NCBI RefSeq assembly: GCF_003448965.1
Contig: NZ_QRGC01000008.1
Coordinates: forward strand, 120,036 to 184,035
From: Oceanicella sp. SM1341
GTDB lineage: Bacteria; Pseudomonadota; Alphaproteobacteria; Rhodobacterales; Rhodobacteraceae
Direction: 5' to 3'
DNA length: 64,000 nt
The notes beneath the pieces were generated by a model that saw only the letters and a list, made by a program, of their open reading frames with translations, was not told the origin of the DNA and searched no databases. Each line of letters begins with the position of its first letter. Position 1 is the first letter of the stretch. This document shows positions 26,256 through 35,123 of this stretch, one piece after another. The position numbers and the translations under genes are program-made.

Positions 26256-27251
26256 ATGCTTTCCATTGCCAGGCGCCTCGGTGTCGCCGCCGCCGTCTCG
26301 ACCCTCGCGCTCGCGGGGGCAGGGGCGCTTGCCGGCCCCGCCGCCGCCCAGACCGTGCTGCGCATCGGCACCGTGCTCGCCCCCTCCGACCCGATGGGGC
26401 AGGGGCTGGAGAAATTCGCCGCCGACGTGAAGGAGGCCACGGGCGGCGCGGTGGAGGTGGACGTGTTCCACAACTCCCAGCTCGGCGACACCACCGAGAT
26501 GATCGACCAGGCCCGCGCCGGCGCCAACGTGGGCACGGTGACCGACGTGGCGCGGCTGTCGAGCTTCGTGCCCTCGCTCGCCATCATGTCGGCGCCGTTC
26601 ATCTTCGACAGCTACGAGGAGGCGGACCGCTTCGCGCTGTCGGAGGCCTACCTGGGCTGGGGCGAGGAGCTGAAGGAGAAGGCCGGGCTCGTGATGCTCG
26701 CCTCCAACTGGTACCAGGGCGCGCGCCAGGCGCTGACCCAGATGCCGGTGGACACGCCGGCCGACCTCGCCGGCGTGCGCATGCGCACCATCGGCGCGCC
26801 GGTGTGGATCGAGACCATCCGCGCCATGGGGGCCGAGCCCACGCCCATCGCCTGGGGCGAGGTGTACTCGGCGCTGCAGCTCGGCACCATCGACGCCGCC
26901 GAGGCCCAGCCCACCGCCATCTGGGGCGCCAAGCTCTACGAGGTGGTGAAGGACGTGACGCTCACCAACCACATCCAGCTGGTGACCGCGCTGGTGGTGG
27001 GGGCCGATGCCTGGGACGACATCTCGCCGGAGAACCAGGAGATCATCCGCAAGCTCGCGGTGGAGGACGGCCGCTATGCCTCGGGCCTGACCATCGAGCA
27101 GGGCAAGGAGGCGCTGGAGAAGATCGCCGCCGCCGGCGTGAGCGTGCGCGAGATCGACCCCGCGCCCTTCAAGGAGGCGGTGAAGCCGGTCTATGCGACG
27201 CTCAACCTCGAGGCCGAGGCCGCCGAGGTGGACAAGGTGCTGGGCCGCTGA
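26256..27251 (+). CDS. TRAP transporter solute-binding protein, DctP family
   Basis: Periplasmic receptor of a classical TRAP importer, 331 residues. Signal peptide ends at AGPAAAQ near residue 32. QTVLRIGTVLAPSDPMGQGL, the substrate-carboxylate region GVRMRTIGAPVWIETIRAMGAEPTPIAWGEV (around residues 170-200) and ALQLGTIDAAEAQPTAIW are DctP hallmarks, with the conserved arginine in VRMRT. GGGAGGA supports the ATG at 26256. A SMP-30 lactonase is divergent, so a sugar acid such as a uronate or aldonate is likely. Confidence 0.93.
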   Translation: MLSIARRLGVAAAVSTLALAGAGALAGPAAAQTVLRIGTVLAPSDPMGQGLEKFAADVKEATGGAVEVDVFHNSQLGDTTEMIDQARAGANVGTVTDVARLSSFVPSLAIMSAPFIFDSYEEADRFALSEAYLGWGEELKEKAGLVMLASNWYQGARQALTQMPVDTPADLAGVRMRTIGAPVWIETIRAMGAEPTPIAWGEVYSALQLGTIDAAEAQPTAIWGAKLYEVVKDVTLTNHIQLVTALVVGADAWDDISPENQEIIRKLAVEDGRYASGLTIEQGKEALEKIAAAGVSVREIDPAPFKEAVKPVYATLNLEAEAAEVDKVLGR

Positions 27252-27273
27252 GCGCGGGGGAGGGGGACGCGTG

Positions 27274-27750
27274 ATGTTCCGACGCATCGAATATGCCGCC
27301 GCCGCGACGCTGCTCGTCGCGGTGGTGGTGCTGATCGGGGCGGCCTCGGTCGCCCGGGTGCGGGGCACGCCGATCATCTGGTCGGTGGAGGTGGCGCAGC
27401 TGCTCTTCGCCTGGCTCGCCATGCTGGCGGCCGACCTCGCGCTGCAGGACGGCCGGCACTTCGGCCTGGCGCTGGTGCCGGACATGCTGCCGGAGGCGGC
27501 GCGGCGCTGGCTCATGCTGCTCAACGGTCTGGTGCTGGCGGGGCTGCTGGGCTTCCTGCTGGTCTACGCCTGGCGCAACATGGTGCTGATGCACCCGCGG
27601 CTGGAGGGGGCGACGCAGATGCACGGCTCATGGGTGCACGCCTCGATGGTGCTCGGCCTCGGGCTGATGCTGCGCACCATGCTGGTGCAGATCGCCGCCG
27701 GCTTTCGCGGCGCGCCGGCGCCCGCCCCGCGCGAGGAGGACGTGACCTGA
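27274..27750 (+). CDS. TRAP transporter small permease, DctQ family
   Basis: Four-helix membrane subunit of 158 residues binding the large permease. Membrane segments lie near residues 8-28, 45-62, 83-105 and 125-148; WSVEVAQLLFAWLAMLAADLAL is the typical second helix with the conserved E/W pattern. The ATG at 27274 follows a purine-rich GGGGGAGGGGG; a GTG one codon earlier is also possible. Its stop codon shares one base with the start of the DctM gene (TGATG). Confidence 0.9.
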   Translation: MFRRIEYAAAATLLVAVVVLIGAASVARVRGTPIIWSVEVAQLLFAWLAMLAADLALQDGRHFGLALVPDMLPEAARRWLMLLNGLVLAGLLGFLLVYAWRNMVLMHPRLEGATQMHGSWVHASMVLGLGLMLRTMLVQIAAGFRGAPAPAPREEDVT

Positions 27751-29030
27751 TGCTGCTGCTCATCCTCGCGCTTTTCGTGCTGTTCCTGCTGATGGGCATG
27801 CCGGTGGCCTTCGCGCTGGCGCTCTCGGCCATTCCGGTGTTCGTGCTCACCGGCACCATGCCGCCCACCATCGCCATCCAGAAGATGGTGACGGCGACGC
27901 AGAGCTTCCCGCTGCTGGCGGTGCCGTTCTTCATCCTCGCGGGAAACCTGATGAACGCCACCGGCATCACCGAGCGGCTGGTGCGCTTCGCGCGGCTGCT
28001 CACCGGCTGGATGGCGGGCGGGCTCGCGCAGGTGTCGATCATGCTGAGCTTCATGATGGGCGGCATCTCGGGCTCGGCGGTGGCGGATGCCTCGATGGAA
28101 TCGCGCCTGCTCGGGCCCTCGATGATCGCGCAGGGCTACTCGAAGGCGATGACGGCGGCGATCATCGCCTTCGGCTCGATCATCACCGCCACCATCCCGC
28201 CCTCGATCGGGCTGATCCTGTTCGGCTTCATCAACGAGGTGTCGATCGGGCGGCTGTTCCTCGCCGGGGTGCTGCCGGGCATCGCGCTCACGCTGGTGCT
28301 GATGGTGACCACCTGGGGGGTGGCGAAGCGCAACGGCTACGCGGCGGATGCCGCCACGCTGCCCTCGGCGCGCGAGCTGGGCGCGTCCTTCCTCGAGTCG
28401 GTCTGGGCGCTGGCCTTCCCGGTGATCCTGATCGTGGGCTTCCGCTTCGGCTTCTTCACCGCCACCGAGGCCGGCGCCTTCCTGGTGGCCTACGCGCTCG
28501 CGGTGGGGGTGTTCGTGTACCGCGAGCTCACCTGGGCGCGCTTCGTCGACGCGCTGCGCCACTCGGTGTCGGACCTCGGCATGGTGATGCTGCTGATCAT
28601 GATGGCGGGCGTACTGGGCTACGCCGTGACCATCGAGCGCGGGCCGCAGCAGATCACCGAATTCGTCACCTCGCTCACCTCCGACCCGCTCTCGGTGCTG
28701 CTGCTGATCGTGGTGCTGCTGGTGGTGAGCGGCATGTTCCTGGAGGGGGCGGCCAACATCCTGCTGGTGACCCCCATCGTGATGCCGGCGCTGGTGCACG
28801 CGGGCTATGACCCGGTGCACATGGGCATCCTCATCGTGACGCTGATCAACTTCGGCGGGCTCACGCCGCCGGTGGGGGTGATCATGTTCACCGTCTGCGG
28901 GGTGCTCGACGTGAAGATGGGGGCGTTCAGCCGCGCCTCGGTGATCTTCTTCGCGGTGATGGTGCTGTTCTTCGCCCTGCTGATCGCGGTGCCGGGCTTG
29001 TCGCTTTTCTTGCCCGACAGGCTGATGTAA
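27750..29030 (+). CDS. TRAP transporter large permease, DctM family
   Basis: Main transport subunit, 426 residues, about twelve helices. Recognisable segments: LLMGMPVAFALALSAIPVFV, VPFFILAGNLMNATGITERL near residues 55-75, MGGISGSAVADASMESRLLG near 90-110 and the C-terminal INFGGLTPPVGVIMFTVCGV near 370. It starts with one-base overlap to DctQ and has the normal family length. Together with the preceding two genes it forms a complete DctPQM importer. Confidence 0.94.
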   Translation: MLLLILALFVLFLLMGMPVAFALALSAIPVFVLTGTMPPTIAIQKMVTATQSFPLLAVPFFILAGNLMNATGITERLVRFARLLTGWMAGGLAQVSIMLSFMMGGISGSAVADASMESRLLGPSMIAQGYSKAMTAAIIAFGSIITATIPPSIGLILFGFINEVSIGRLFLAGVLPGIALTLVLMVTTWGVAKRNGYAADAATLPSARELGASFLESVWALAFPVILIVGFRFGFFTATEAGAFLVAYALAVGVFVYRELTWARFVDALRHSVSDLGMVMLLIMMAGVLGYAVTIERGPQQITEFVTSLTSDPLSVLLLIVVLLVVSGMFLEGAANILLVTPIVMPALVHAGYDPVHMGILIVTLINFGGLTPPVGVIMFTVCGVLDVKMGAFSRASVIFFAVMVLFFALLIAVPGLSLFLPDRLM

Positions 29031-29080
29031 GCCCGCAGCTTCGGCAGCTCGACGACCCTGCGGCCGGGAGGCGCAACGCG

Positions 29081-29794
29081 ATGAACAGGAACCCGTTTTC
29101 CACCGACATGCCGGCCCCGCGCGAGGGGGTGAGCGCGCATGTGCCGGCCTCCGCGAGGGTGTACGAGGCGCTGCGGGGGCGGATCGTGTCGCTCGAGCTG
29201 CCGCCCGGCTCGGCCCTGGTGCGGGCCGAGATCGCCCAGGCCTTCAGCGTGAGCCAGAGCCCGGTGCGCGAGGCCATCCTGCGGCTGGAGGGCGACGGGC
29301 TGGTGCGCTCCTACCCGCAGTCGCGCACCCTCGTCACCCGCATCGACCGCGACCGGCTGCGCGAGGAGCATTTCCTGCGCGCGGCGGTGGAATGCGAGGT
29401 GGCCCGGGTGCTGGCGCTGCAGGGCGACGGGGCGGCGGCGGTGAAGCTGCGCGGCATGCTCAAGATGCAGGAGGCGCTGGCCGGCGAGGTGGAGCAGATC
29501 GAGCTGTTCAAGCAGCTCGACGAGGCCTTCCACGAGGCGCTCTTCGCCGCGGCCGACCAGCTCGACCTGCACCGCCACGTGACCGCGCGTTGCGGCCATC
29601 TCGCGCGGGTGCGCTCGCTCGACCTGCCGCGCAAGGGCAAGATGCGCGCCGTGCTCGAGGGCCACCGCGCCGTGGTGGAGGCGATCGCCGCCGGCGATCC
29701 GGCCGCCGCCACGGAGGCGATGCGCCTGCATCTCTCCGGTACCATCGAGCGGCTGCCCGAGATCGTGCGCGAGAACGGCGCCTTCTTCACCTGA
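29081..29794 (+). CDS. GntR family transcriptional regulator, FCD (FadR) subgroup
   Basis: Repressor of 237 residues. Winged helix-turn-helix near residues 25-90 (VYEALRGRIVSLELPPGSAL, SVSQSPVREAILRLEGDGLV) and an all-helical FCD effector domain from about 95 to 225 with FKQLDEAFHEALF and GHRAVVEAIAAGD carrying the metal/ligand histidines. It begins 50 bp after the DctM stop behind GGGAGG, on the same strand, so it probably controls this importer and the lactonase in response to the transported acid. Effector inferred only. Confidence 0.9.
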   Translation: MNRNPFSTDMPAPREGVSAHVPASARVYEALRGRIVSLELPPGSALVRAEIAQAFSVSQSPVREAILRLEGDGLVRSYPQSRTLVTRIDRDRLREEHFLRAAVECEVARVLALQGDGAAAVKLRGMLKMQEALAGEVEQIELFKQLDEAFHEALFAAADQLDLHRHVTARCGHLARVRSLDLPRKGKMRAVLEGHRAVVEAIAAGDPAAATEAMRLHLSGTIERLPEIVRENGAFFT

Positions 29795-30126
29795 CGCGGC
29801 GGTGCGACGCATTCGTACAAAACTTTGGCGGAAATTTGCGGTTCCTTGCGGGGCCTTGCCAATTCGCATCAAGTTTTCCGCGGATTTTCAGAAAATTTGA
29901 ATCGAATGCGGCCTGCGGGCGGGGACGCCGGATCAGTCAACATAACGTTGATTATCCGGCCATTGCGTGCCGGAGGGCGCTGCCGCCCCCACCTCCCGGG
30001 CAGCAAGTCTAAACCATGGTATGAGCGTTCTATCCCAGAACACGAAACCGATGTCCCGCCGTTCAATTCCGTCTGCGCGCCCGGATGGGGATCATGGGCA
30101 GGCAGTCACCGAACAGGAGGACATCG
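29795..30126. promoter_or_regulatory. AT-rich promoter region with two dyads upstream of the AraC gene
   Basis: This 332-bp gap is AT-rich for the window. At 29928-29959 CCGGAT and TCAAC are mirrored by GTTGA and ATCCGG around an ATAAC centre, a 32-bp interrupted dyad. A second perfect dyad GTTCTATCCCAGAAC lies at 30027-30041, about 85 bp before the AraC gene. Both could be operators. No gene. Confidence 0.55.
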
Positions 30127-30744
30127 ATGTTCACTCTCTCCCATGCCGCAGCGCAGCAGGCCCCGCGCGTTTCTTCCCGCCCCGTTCCTGCCGCCGCGCC
30201 CGTCCCTGCAGCGCCCGTCCCCGCCTCGCCCCGGGCCCTGGGCGACCTGCTGACCCGGGCGCGCGCCGCCCTGGAGGCCGACCCGCGCCGCGCCCGGCTC
30301 TGCCTCGACGAGCTGGCGAGCCTGCTGGAGCCCGCGCCCGAGGCCGTTGACACCGAGAGCCTGCTGCTGCCCGAGTGCGGCACGCCGGCGCCGGCCGCCC
30401 CGCTGCGCGGCGGGTTGGCCCAGTGGCAGGTGAACCGGGTGACCCGCTTCGTGGAGGCGCATGTCTCCGAGAGCATCCCGGTGGAGACGCTGGCCCGCGA
30501 GGTGGGGCTGAGCGCCGGGCATTTCTCCCGCGCCTTCAAGGTGAGCACCGGCGAGACGCCGCATACCTTCGTGATCCGCAAGCGGGTGCGGCAGGTGCAG
30601 ACGCTGATGCTCACCACCGAGGAGCCGCTGGGCGAGCTGGCCTGTGCCTGCGGCTTCACCGACCAGGCGCACATGACCCGGCTGTTCCGCAAGTTCGTGG
30701 GCGATACCCCCTTCGTGTGGCGCCGCGCCCACCGGGCCTGCTGA
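30127..30744 (+). CDS. AraC family transcriptional regulator
   Basis: Regulator of 205 residues. The first hundred residues are Ala/Pro-rich with no recognisable ligand-binding fold. The C-terminal half carries the two AraC helix-turn-helix units: TRFVEAHVSESIPVETLAREVGLSAGHFSRAFKVSTGETPHTF and VRQVQTLMLTTEEPLGELACACGFTDQAHMTRLFRKFVGDTP are seen in pieces around residues 105-198. GGAGG at correct spacing supports the ATG at 30127 over an upstream one at 30085. Dps follows 170 bp downstream on the same strand and could be a target, but no direct evidence exists. Confidence 0.88.
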   Translation: MFTLSHAAAQQAPRVSSRPVPAAAPVPAAPVPASPRALGDLLTRARAALEADPRRARLCLDELASLLEPAPEAVDTESLLLPECGTPAPAAPLRGGLAQWQVNRVTRFVEAHVSESIPVETLAREVGLSAGHFSRAFKVSTGETPHTFVIRKRVRQVQTLMLTTEEPLGELACACGFTDQAHMTRLFRKFVGDTPFVWRRAHRAC

Positions 30745-30914
30745 GCCCGGGCCTGCCCGGCTCTCCCCTTCCCGGCCTGCCTGCCGGCCGCCGCGCGACC
30801 GGTGCAAGCCGGGCGGCAAACTGCCAAGACCGGGCGGCGCCGCGGGCGCATGCTGGGCCGGCACCATAGCGCGTCGCGATGTGCGCGGCCCGCCTGTTTC
30901 GCGAGGATACCGAG

Positions 30915-31433
30915 ATGAACGACACCCTGCTGCACCAGAAGCGCCAGGCGGCGCTCGCCACGCCCACCGCCCTGGGGTCGGAAGCGCGGCGCGACATTTC
31001 CGCGGCGCTCACCGCGGTGCTGGCGGACGTCATCACGCTGTGGATGAAGACGAAGAACTTTCACTGGCACGTGTCGGGGCCGCATTTCCGCGACTATCAC
31101 CTGCTGTTCGACGGCCAGGCCGAGAGCCTCGGCGAGATGATCGACCCGGTGGCCGAGCGGGTGCGCAAGCTGGGCGGCACCACCATCCGGTCGGTGACGC
31201 AGGTGGCGGGCCAGGCGCGCATCGCCGAGAACGAGGCGGATTACGTGACCCCCGCCGACATGCTGGCCGAGCTGCGCTCCGACAACACCGACCTCGCCGC
31301 GCGGTTGCGCGGGCTGCACGCGGTCTGCGACGAGTATGGCGACGTGGCCACCGCGAGCCTGCTGGAGACCTGGATCGACGAGGCGGAGACCCGCATCTGG
31401 ATGCTGTTCGAGACCGGCCGTCACCAGGGCTGA
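30915..31433 (+). CDS. dps: Dps family DNA-binding ferritin-like protein
   Basis: Forms a twelve-subunit shell that oxidises and stores iron with peroxide and protects DNA. The 172-residue product has the ferroxidase residues in KTKNFHWHVSGPHFRDYHLL and FDGQAESLGEMIDPVAERV (around residues 45-80), and the helix LLETWIDEAETRIWML near the end. GAGG nine bases upstream supports the ATG at 30915. A strong terminator follows. It is transcribed alone, as stress-induced Dps genes usually are. Confidence 0.93.
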   Translation: MNDTLLHQKRQAALATPTALGSEARRDISAALTAVLADVITLWMKTKNFHWHVSGPHFRDYHLLFDGQAESLGEMIDPVAERVRKLGGTTIRSVTQVAGQARIAENEADYVTPADMLAELRSDNTDLAARLRGLHAVCDEYGDVATASLLETWIDEAETRIWMLFETGRHQG

Positions 31434-31448
31434 GCACCCCGCCGGGAG

Positions 31449-31484
31449 GGCCCCGCCCGGCTGCGCGCCGGGCGGGGCCTTTTT
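31449..31484 (+). terminator. Rho-independent terminator after dps
   Basis: GGCCCCGCCCGGC (31449-31461) pairs perfectly with GCCGGGCGGGGCC (31467-31479) across loop TGCGC, followed by TTTTT. A 13-bp stem; it begins 16 bp after the dps stop codon. Confidence 0.95.
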
Positions 31485-31493
31485 GCGTGGCGC

Positions 31494-32609
31494 TCAGGCG
31501 GCGGGCTGCGGCTCGAGCGCCGCGCCGAGGCGCAGGCCCCGGGTGAGCACCGCCCGGCCGAAGCGCAGGCGCGGGCGGGCCCAGGCCTCGAGCACCCCCG
31601 GCAGGGCGGCGGGGGCCGGCGGGGGGGAGAGCGCGTCGGCGAGGGCCATCGCGTCGCCCGCGGCCTTGGCCACGCCCATCGCGGTATGCGGGCGCACCAC
31701 GAAGGCGGCGTCGCCGATCAGCGCGAGCGCCCCGCGGGCCATCGCCGGGGTGTCCATGTCGAAGATCGCCTGCACGAAGGGCGCGGGCTCGGCCGCCACC
31801 ACCGCGGCGAAGGCCGGCGGCAGCGCGGCGCGTGCCGCGGCCACCAGCCGGGCGCGCGCCGCGGCCGGGAGCTGGCCGGGGGCGAGGGAGAACGGGTGGC
31901 GGCGGCCGTCCGCATCGGTGAGCGTGGCGGCGAGATCGGCGGCGCGGCGGTACCACACGGCGTTGTAGCGCCGCGCGCCGGGGGCGGTTTCGCCCGCCGG
32001 GCCGGGCACGAGGTAGCCGAGCGCCTGGGCGCCCTCGGCATGGTGGAAGGCGAAGCGGCCGGAGAGCATCCGCGCCGCGGGGGGCAGGGCCGCCTCGGGG
32101 ATGAGGAAGCGCCAGGCGACGTAGCCGGCGTAGCGCGGCCCCCCTGCCCCCGGCGCCACCGCGGCGCGCAGGGCCGAGCCGATGCCGTCGGCGCCGATCA
32201 CGAGGTCGGCCTCGAGGGTGCGGCCGTCGGAGAGGGTGACGCGGCCGTCTTCGGTGGCGGCGGTGACGGCGATGCCGGTGTGGTGGCTGGCCTCGGGCAC
32301 CTCCTCGCGCAGCACGGTGTAGAGGTGGTCCCAGGAGATCTGCATCTGCGGGATGGGGTCGCGGTGGGCGATGCTGCCGTCGTCGCCGAGGATGATGCGC
32401 TCGGAGGCGGTGACGCCGACGCGCGCCGCGTCGGCCCGGCCGATCCGCCCGAGGAGGGCGCCGACCTCGCCCTGCGCCACCAGCCCGGCGCCGCGGCCGG
32501 CGAGCCCGTGGCGCGAGCGCTCGAACACGTCGACCGTGTGGCCGGCGCGCGCGAGGAGGGCGGCGGCGAAGAGCCCGGCCATGGAGCCGCCTGCGATGAC
32601 GATGCGCAT
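31494..32609 (-). CDS. FAD-dependent aromatic monooxygenase
   Basis: Group A flavin hydroxylase of 371 residues related to salicylate- and dihydroxypyridine-hydroxylase types. The FAD/NAD fold begins at residue 2 (RIVIAGGSMAGLFAAALLAR), followed by VIGADGIGSALR around residue 140 (DG fingerprint) and ALIGDAAFVVRPHTAMGVAKAAGDAMAL near residue 285 (GD motif with FAD ribityl contact). The ATG at 32609 lies one base after the stop of the MFS gene. The pair is divergent from a LysR regulator, the standard plan of an inducible aromatic or heteroaromatic degradation unit. Substrate unknown. Confidence 0.9.
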   Translation of the reverse strand: MRIVIAGGSMAGLFAAALLARAGHTVDVFERSRHGLAGRGAGLVAQGEVGALLGRIGRADAARVGVTASERIILGDDGSIAHRDPIPQMQISWDHLYTVLREEVPEASHHTGIAVTAATEDGRVTLSDGRTLEADLVIGADGIGSALRAAVAPGAGGPRYAGYVAWRFLIPEAALPPAARMLSGRFAFHHAEGAQALGYLVPGPAGETAPGARRYNAVWYRRAADLAATLTDADGRRHPFSLAPGQLPAAARARLVAAARAALPPAFAAVVAAEPAPFVQAIFDMDTPAMARGALALIGDAAFVVRPHTAMGVAKAAGDAMALADALSPPPAPAALPGVLEAWARPRLRFGRAVLTRGLRLGAALEPQPAA

Positions 32610-32610
32610 G

Positions 32611-33819
32611 TCAGATATCCTTCTTCGAGAGGCTGCGGAGCTGCAGCAACGTGGCGAGCCCGGCGGCGGCGATGCCGAAGGCGGCAAGCCCGCCCCAGCC
32701 GCCGAAGGCCCAGGCGGCGGAGCCCGCGGCCGAGCCGAAGGCGCCGCCGAGGAACATCGCCCCCATGAACAGCGTGTTGAGCCGGGCGCGGGCCTGCGGC
32801 GCGAGGGCGAAGATCACGTGCTGGTTCGACACCAGCGCGCTCTGCACCGCGAAATCGAGCAGCACGACGCCGGCGATCAGCCCGGCGAGGCTGGTCCAGG
32901 CCGCCATCAGCGCCCAGGCGGCGAGGGTGAGCGCCGCGCCGAGGGCGATCACCCGGTGCGGGCCGCGCCGGTCGGCGATGCGCCCGGCGAGGGGCGCGGC
33001 GAGGATGCCGACTGCGCCCACCACACCGAACAGCCCGGCCGCCTCGGCGCCGAGGCCGAAGCGCGGCTGTTGCAGGCGGAAGGCGAGCACGGTCCAGAAG
33101 GCGATGAAGGCGGCGAAGAGCAGCGCCTGGGTGAGGGCTGCGAGGCGCAGGCCGGGGTGGGCGCGCCACAGGGTGGCGAGCGAGCGCAGGGCGGCGGGGT
33201 AGCTTTCGGTGCTGGTGGCGGGGCTTTGCGGCAGCAGCCGGGCCATCAGGGCTGCCGCGCCGAGCGCCACCGGCACGCCGAGCCAGAACATCTCGCGCCA
33301 GCCGGCGTGGCTGCCCACGAAGCCCGCCAGCGTGCGGCTGAGCAGGATGCCGCAGAGCACCCCGGCCATCACCGTGCCCACCGTGGCGCCGCGGCGCGCG
33401 GGCGGGGCGAGATGGGCGGCGAGCGGCACGATCTGCTGGGCCACGGTGGCGGCAAGCCCGGTGAGGAAGGCGGCCGCCACCAGCATCACCGGCCCCGGCG
33501 CGCTGGCCATCGCCACCAGCGCGGCGGCGAGCACGAGGAACTGCACGGTGATCAGCCGCCGGCGCTCGACGATGTCGCCCAGCGGCACGAGCAGGAACAG
33601 CCCGGCCGCGTAGCCGAGCTGGGTGACCGTGGGCACGAGGCTGGTGCCGGCGGGGCCGAGGTCGGCCTCCATGATCTCCAGCATCGGCTGGTTGTAGTAG
33701 ATGTTGGCCACCGCGGCGCCGGCGGCCACCGCCATGGCGAGGGTGAGCCCCCGGCCAAGGGCCGCGGAAGCGGGTTCGGGCGCGGGCGCGGCCGGGAGGG
33801 TCTGTGCGTGCATGCTCAT
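32611..33819 (-). CDS. MFS transporter, sugar-efflux/DHA-like
   Basis: Twelve-helix permease, 402 residues. [18 protein letters not shown] in helix 1 and the loop motif [12 protein letters not shown] between helices 2 and 3 (near residue 82) place it with major-facilitator exporters or importers of the YbjJ/sugar-efflux type. AGGAGA seven bases before the ATG at 33819 supports the start. First gene of the two-gene unit with the flavin monooxygenase; it probably moves that enzyme's substrate or product. Confidence 0.9.
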   Translation of the reverse strand: MSMHAQTLPAAPAPEPASAALGRGLTLAMAVAAGAAVANIYYNQPMLEIMEADLGPAGTSLVPTVTQLGYAAGLFLLVPLGDIVERRRLITVQFLVLAAALVAMASAPGPVMLVAAAFLTGLAATVAQQIVPLAAHLAPPARRGATVGTVMAGVLCGILLSRTLAGFVGSHAGWREMFWLGVPVALGAAALMARLLPQSPATSTESYPAALRSLATLWRAHPGLRLAALTQALLFAAFIAFWTVLAFRLQQPRFGLGAEAAGLFGVVGAVGILAAPLAGRIADRRGPHRVIALGAALTLAAWALMAAWTSLAGLIAGVVLLDFAVQSALVSNQHVIFALAPQARARLNTLFMGAMFLGGAFGSAAGSAAWAFGGWGGLAAFGIAAAGLATLLQLRSLSKKDI

Positions 33820-33933
33820 CTGGCTGTCTCCTGCGGCGCGGGCCGCGGCTTCGGGATGAGACGGATGTGGCAGACGCACGGAATGCGCGGTAGTGTGCTG
33901 CATCGATAAGCCTGTGTAACGGATGGCGATATA

Positions 33934-34818
33934 ATGGACCTGCGAGACCTCGCGGTGCTGGTGGAGGCGGTGCAGGGCGGCAGCCTGGCCGAGGCGGCGC
34001 GGCGGCTGGGGCTGACGCCGATGGCGGCCTCGCGCCGGCTGGCGGCACTGGAGCGCGAGCTGGGCGTGCGGCTGGTGCACCGGACGACGCGCGCGCTTGC
34101 GCCCACGCCGGAGGGCGAGGCCTTCCTGCCCTGGGCCGAGGCGATGCTGGAGCAGGAGGCCGGCGCGCGCGAGGCGCTGCGCCCGGCCGGCGCGGGGGTG
34201 AGCGGGCTGCTGCGCCTCACCTGCTCGGCGCCCTTCGGGCGCCGGGTGGTGGCGCCGCTGATGCCGGGGTTTCTCGCCGCGCATCCGGGGCTGCGGGTGG
34301 ACCTCGCGATGACCGACAGCGTGCTCGACATCGTGGGCGCGGGCATCGACCTTGCCATCCGCATCGCGCCCCTGCGCGACAGCACGCTGGTGGCGCGGCG
34401 GCTGGGCGACAGCGCGCGGGTGCTCGTGGCAGCACCGGAATATCTCGCCCGCGCCGGGGCGCCGCGGCGCATCGCCGATCTCGGCCGGCACGCCTGCCTG
34501 GTGAGCAGCGGCGCGACGCACTGGGATTTCACCGGCCCCGGCGGCCGGGTGCGCCAGCCGGTGCGCGGGCCGTTCAGCGCCACGGCGCTGGAGGCGCTGC
34601 ACGCGGCCTGTCTCGGCGGGCTCGGCATCGCCAACCTCTCGGAGTGGTACGTGGAGGAGGAGCTGGCCGCCGGCCGGCTCATCCCCCTGCCGCTGGAGGA
34701 CGCGGTGCCCGAGGCGCTGGGGATCTGGGCCGTCACCCCCACGGCGCGCATGGTGCCGCCGAAGGTGCGCGCCTTCCTCGCAGCACTCTCGGCACGGCTG
34801 GCCGAGGGGGCGAGGTAG
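33934..34818 (+). CDS. LysR family transcriptional regulator
   Basis: Regulator of 294 residues. N-terminal winged helix ([44 protein letters not shown], residues 1-60) and a co-inducer domain from about residue 90 ([20 protein letters not shown]). Divergent from the MFS-monooxygenase unit across 114 bp, so it most likely controls that unit. The ATG at 33934 matches the usual family start. Confidence 0.92.
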   Translation: MDLRDLAVLVEAVQGGSLAEAARRLGLTPMAASRRLAALERELGVRLVHRTTRALAPTPEGEAFLPWAEAMLEQEAGAREALRPAGAGVSGLLRLTCSAPFGRRVVAPLMPGFLAAHPGLRVDLAMTDSVLDIVGAGIDLAIRIAPLRDSTLVARRLGDSARVLVAAPEYLARAGAPRRIADLGRHACLVSSGATHWDFTGPGGRVRQPVRGPFSATALEALHAACLGGLGIANLSEWYVEEELAAGRLIPLPLEDAVPEALGIWAVTPTARMVPPKVRAFLAALSARLAEGAR

Positions 34819-35123
34819 CCTTCCCGCGCCCGGCCGGGCTGCAGGCGGGGGATGTTTGAGCCCGCGCGCGAGACGTGAGTGCGCGCGCGCCCGCGCGCGG
34901 TGGGCGCTCTGCGGGGAGGTGGCGCCCCCGCCCCGATCGGAGGGGAGCGGAGGGCGATGTGGCTGGCCCGACGCCGGGAGAGCCGCCGGGGCCGGCTGGC
35001 GGGGGGGCCCGCTTGCGACGGCCGGAGCAGGGGACGGCCGATGCCGGCTGGCGGAGAGACCTGCCGGTGCCGGACCGGCGGGGAGAGGCGGGGGCGCCCC
35101 GCGGCAGTGGCGCGGCGGCCGGG
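34819..35123. other. 305-bp GC-rich intergenic region
   Basis: Lies between the convergent ends of the LysR and molybdenum-hydroxylase genes. It contains scattered GCCGGCTGGCGG-like words near 34990-35050 that resemble single units of the hairpin array at 876-1108, and an alternating GC stretch near 34880-34900. No terminator with a T-tract and no gene found. Confidence 0.55.

Noticed and set aside
26132..26602. Upstream extension of the SMP-30 gene
   Set aside because: It crosses the divergent promoter and the DctP signal-peptide coding region antisense; no homology to the family.
29860..29880. Third copy of the AATTGCCAATTGGCAATT palindrome
   Set aside because: TTGCCAATTCGCATC matches only one half; not a palindrome.
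33930..33935. TATAAT before the LysR gene as a -10 box
   Set aside because: It overlaps the ATG itself, so it cannot drive the gene with its annotated start.
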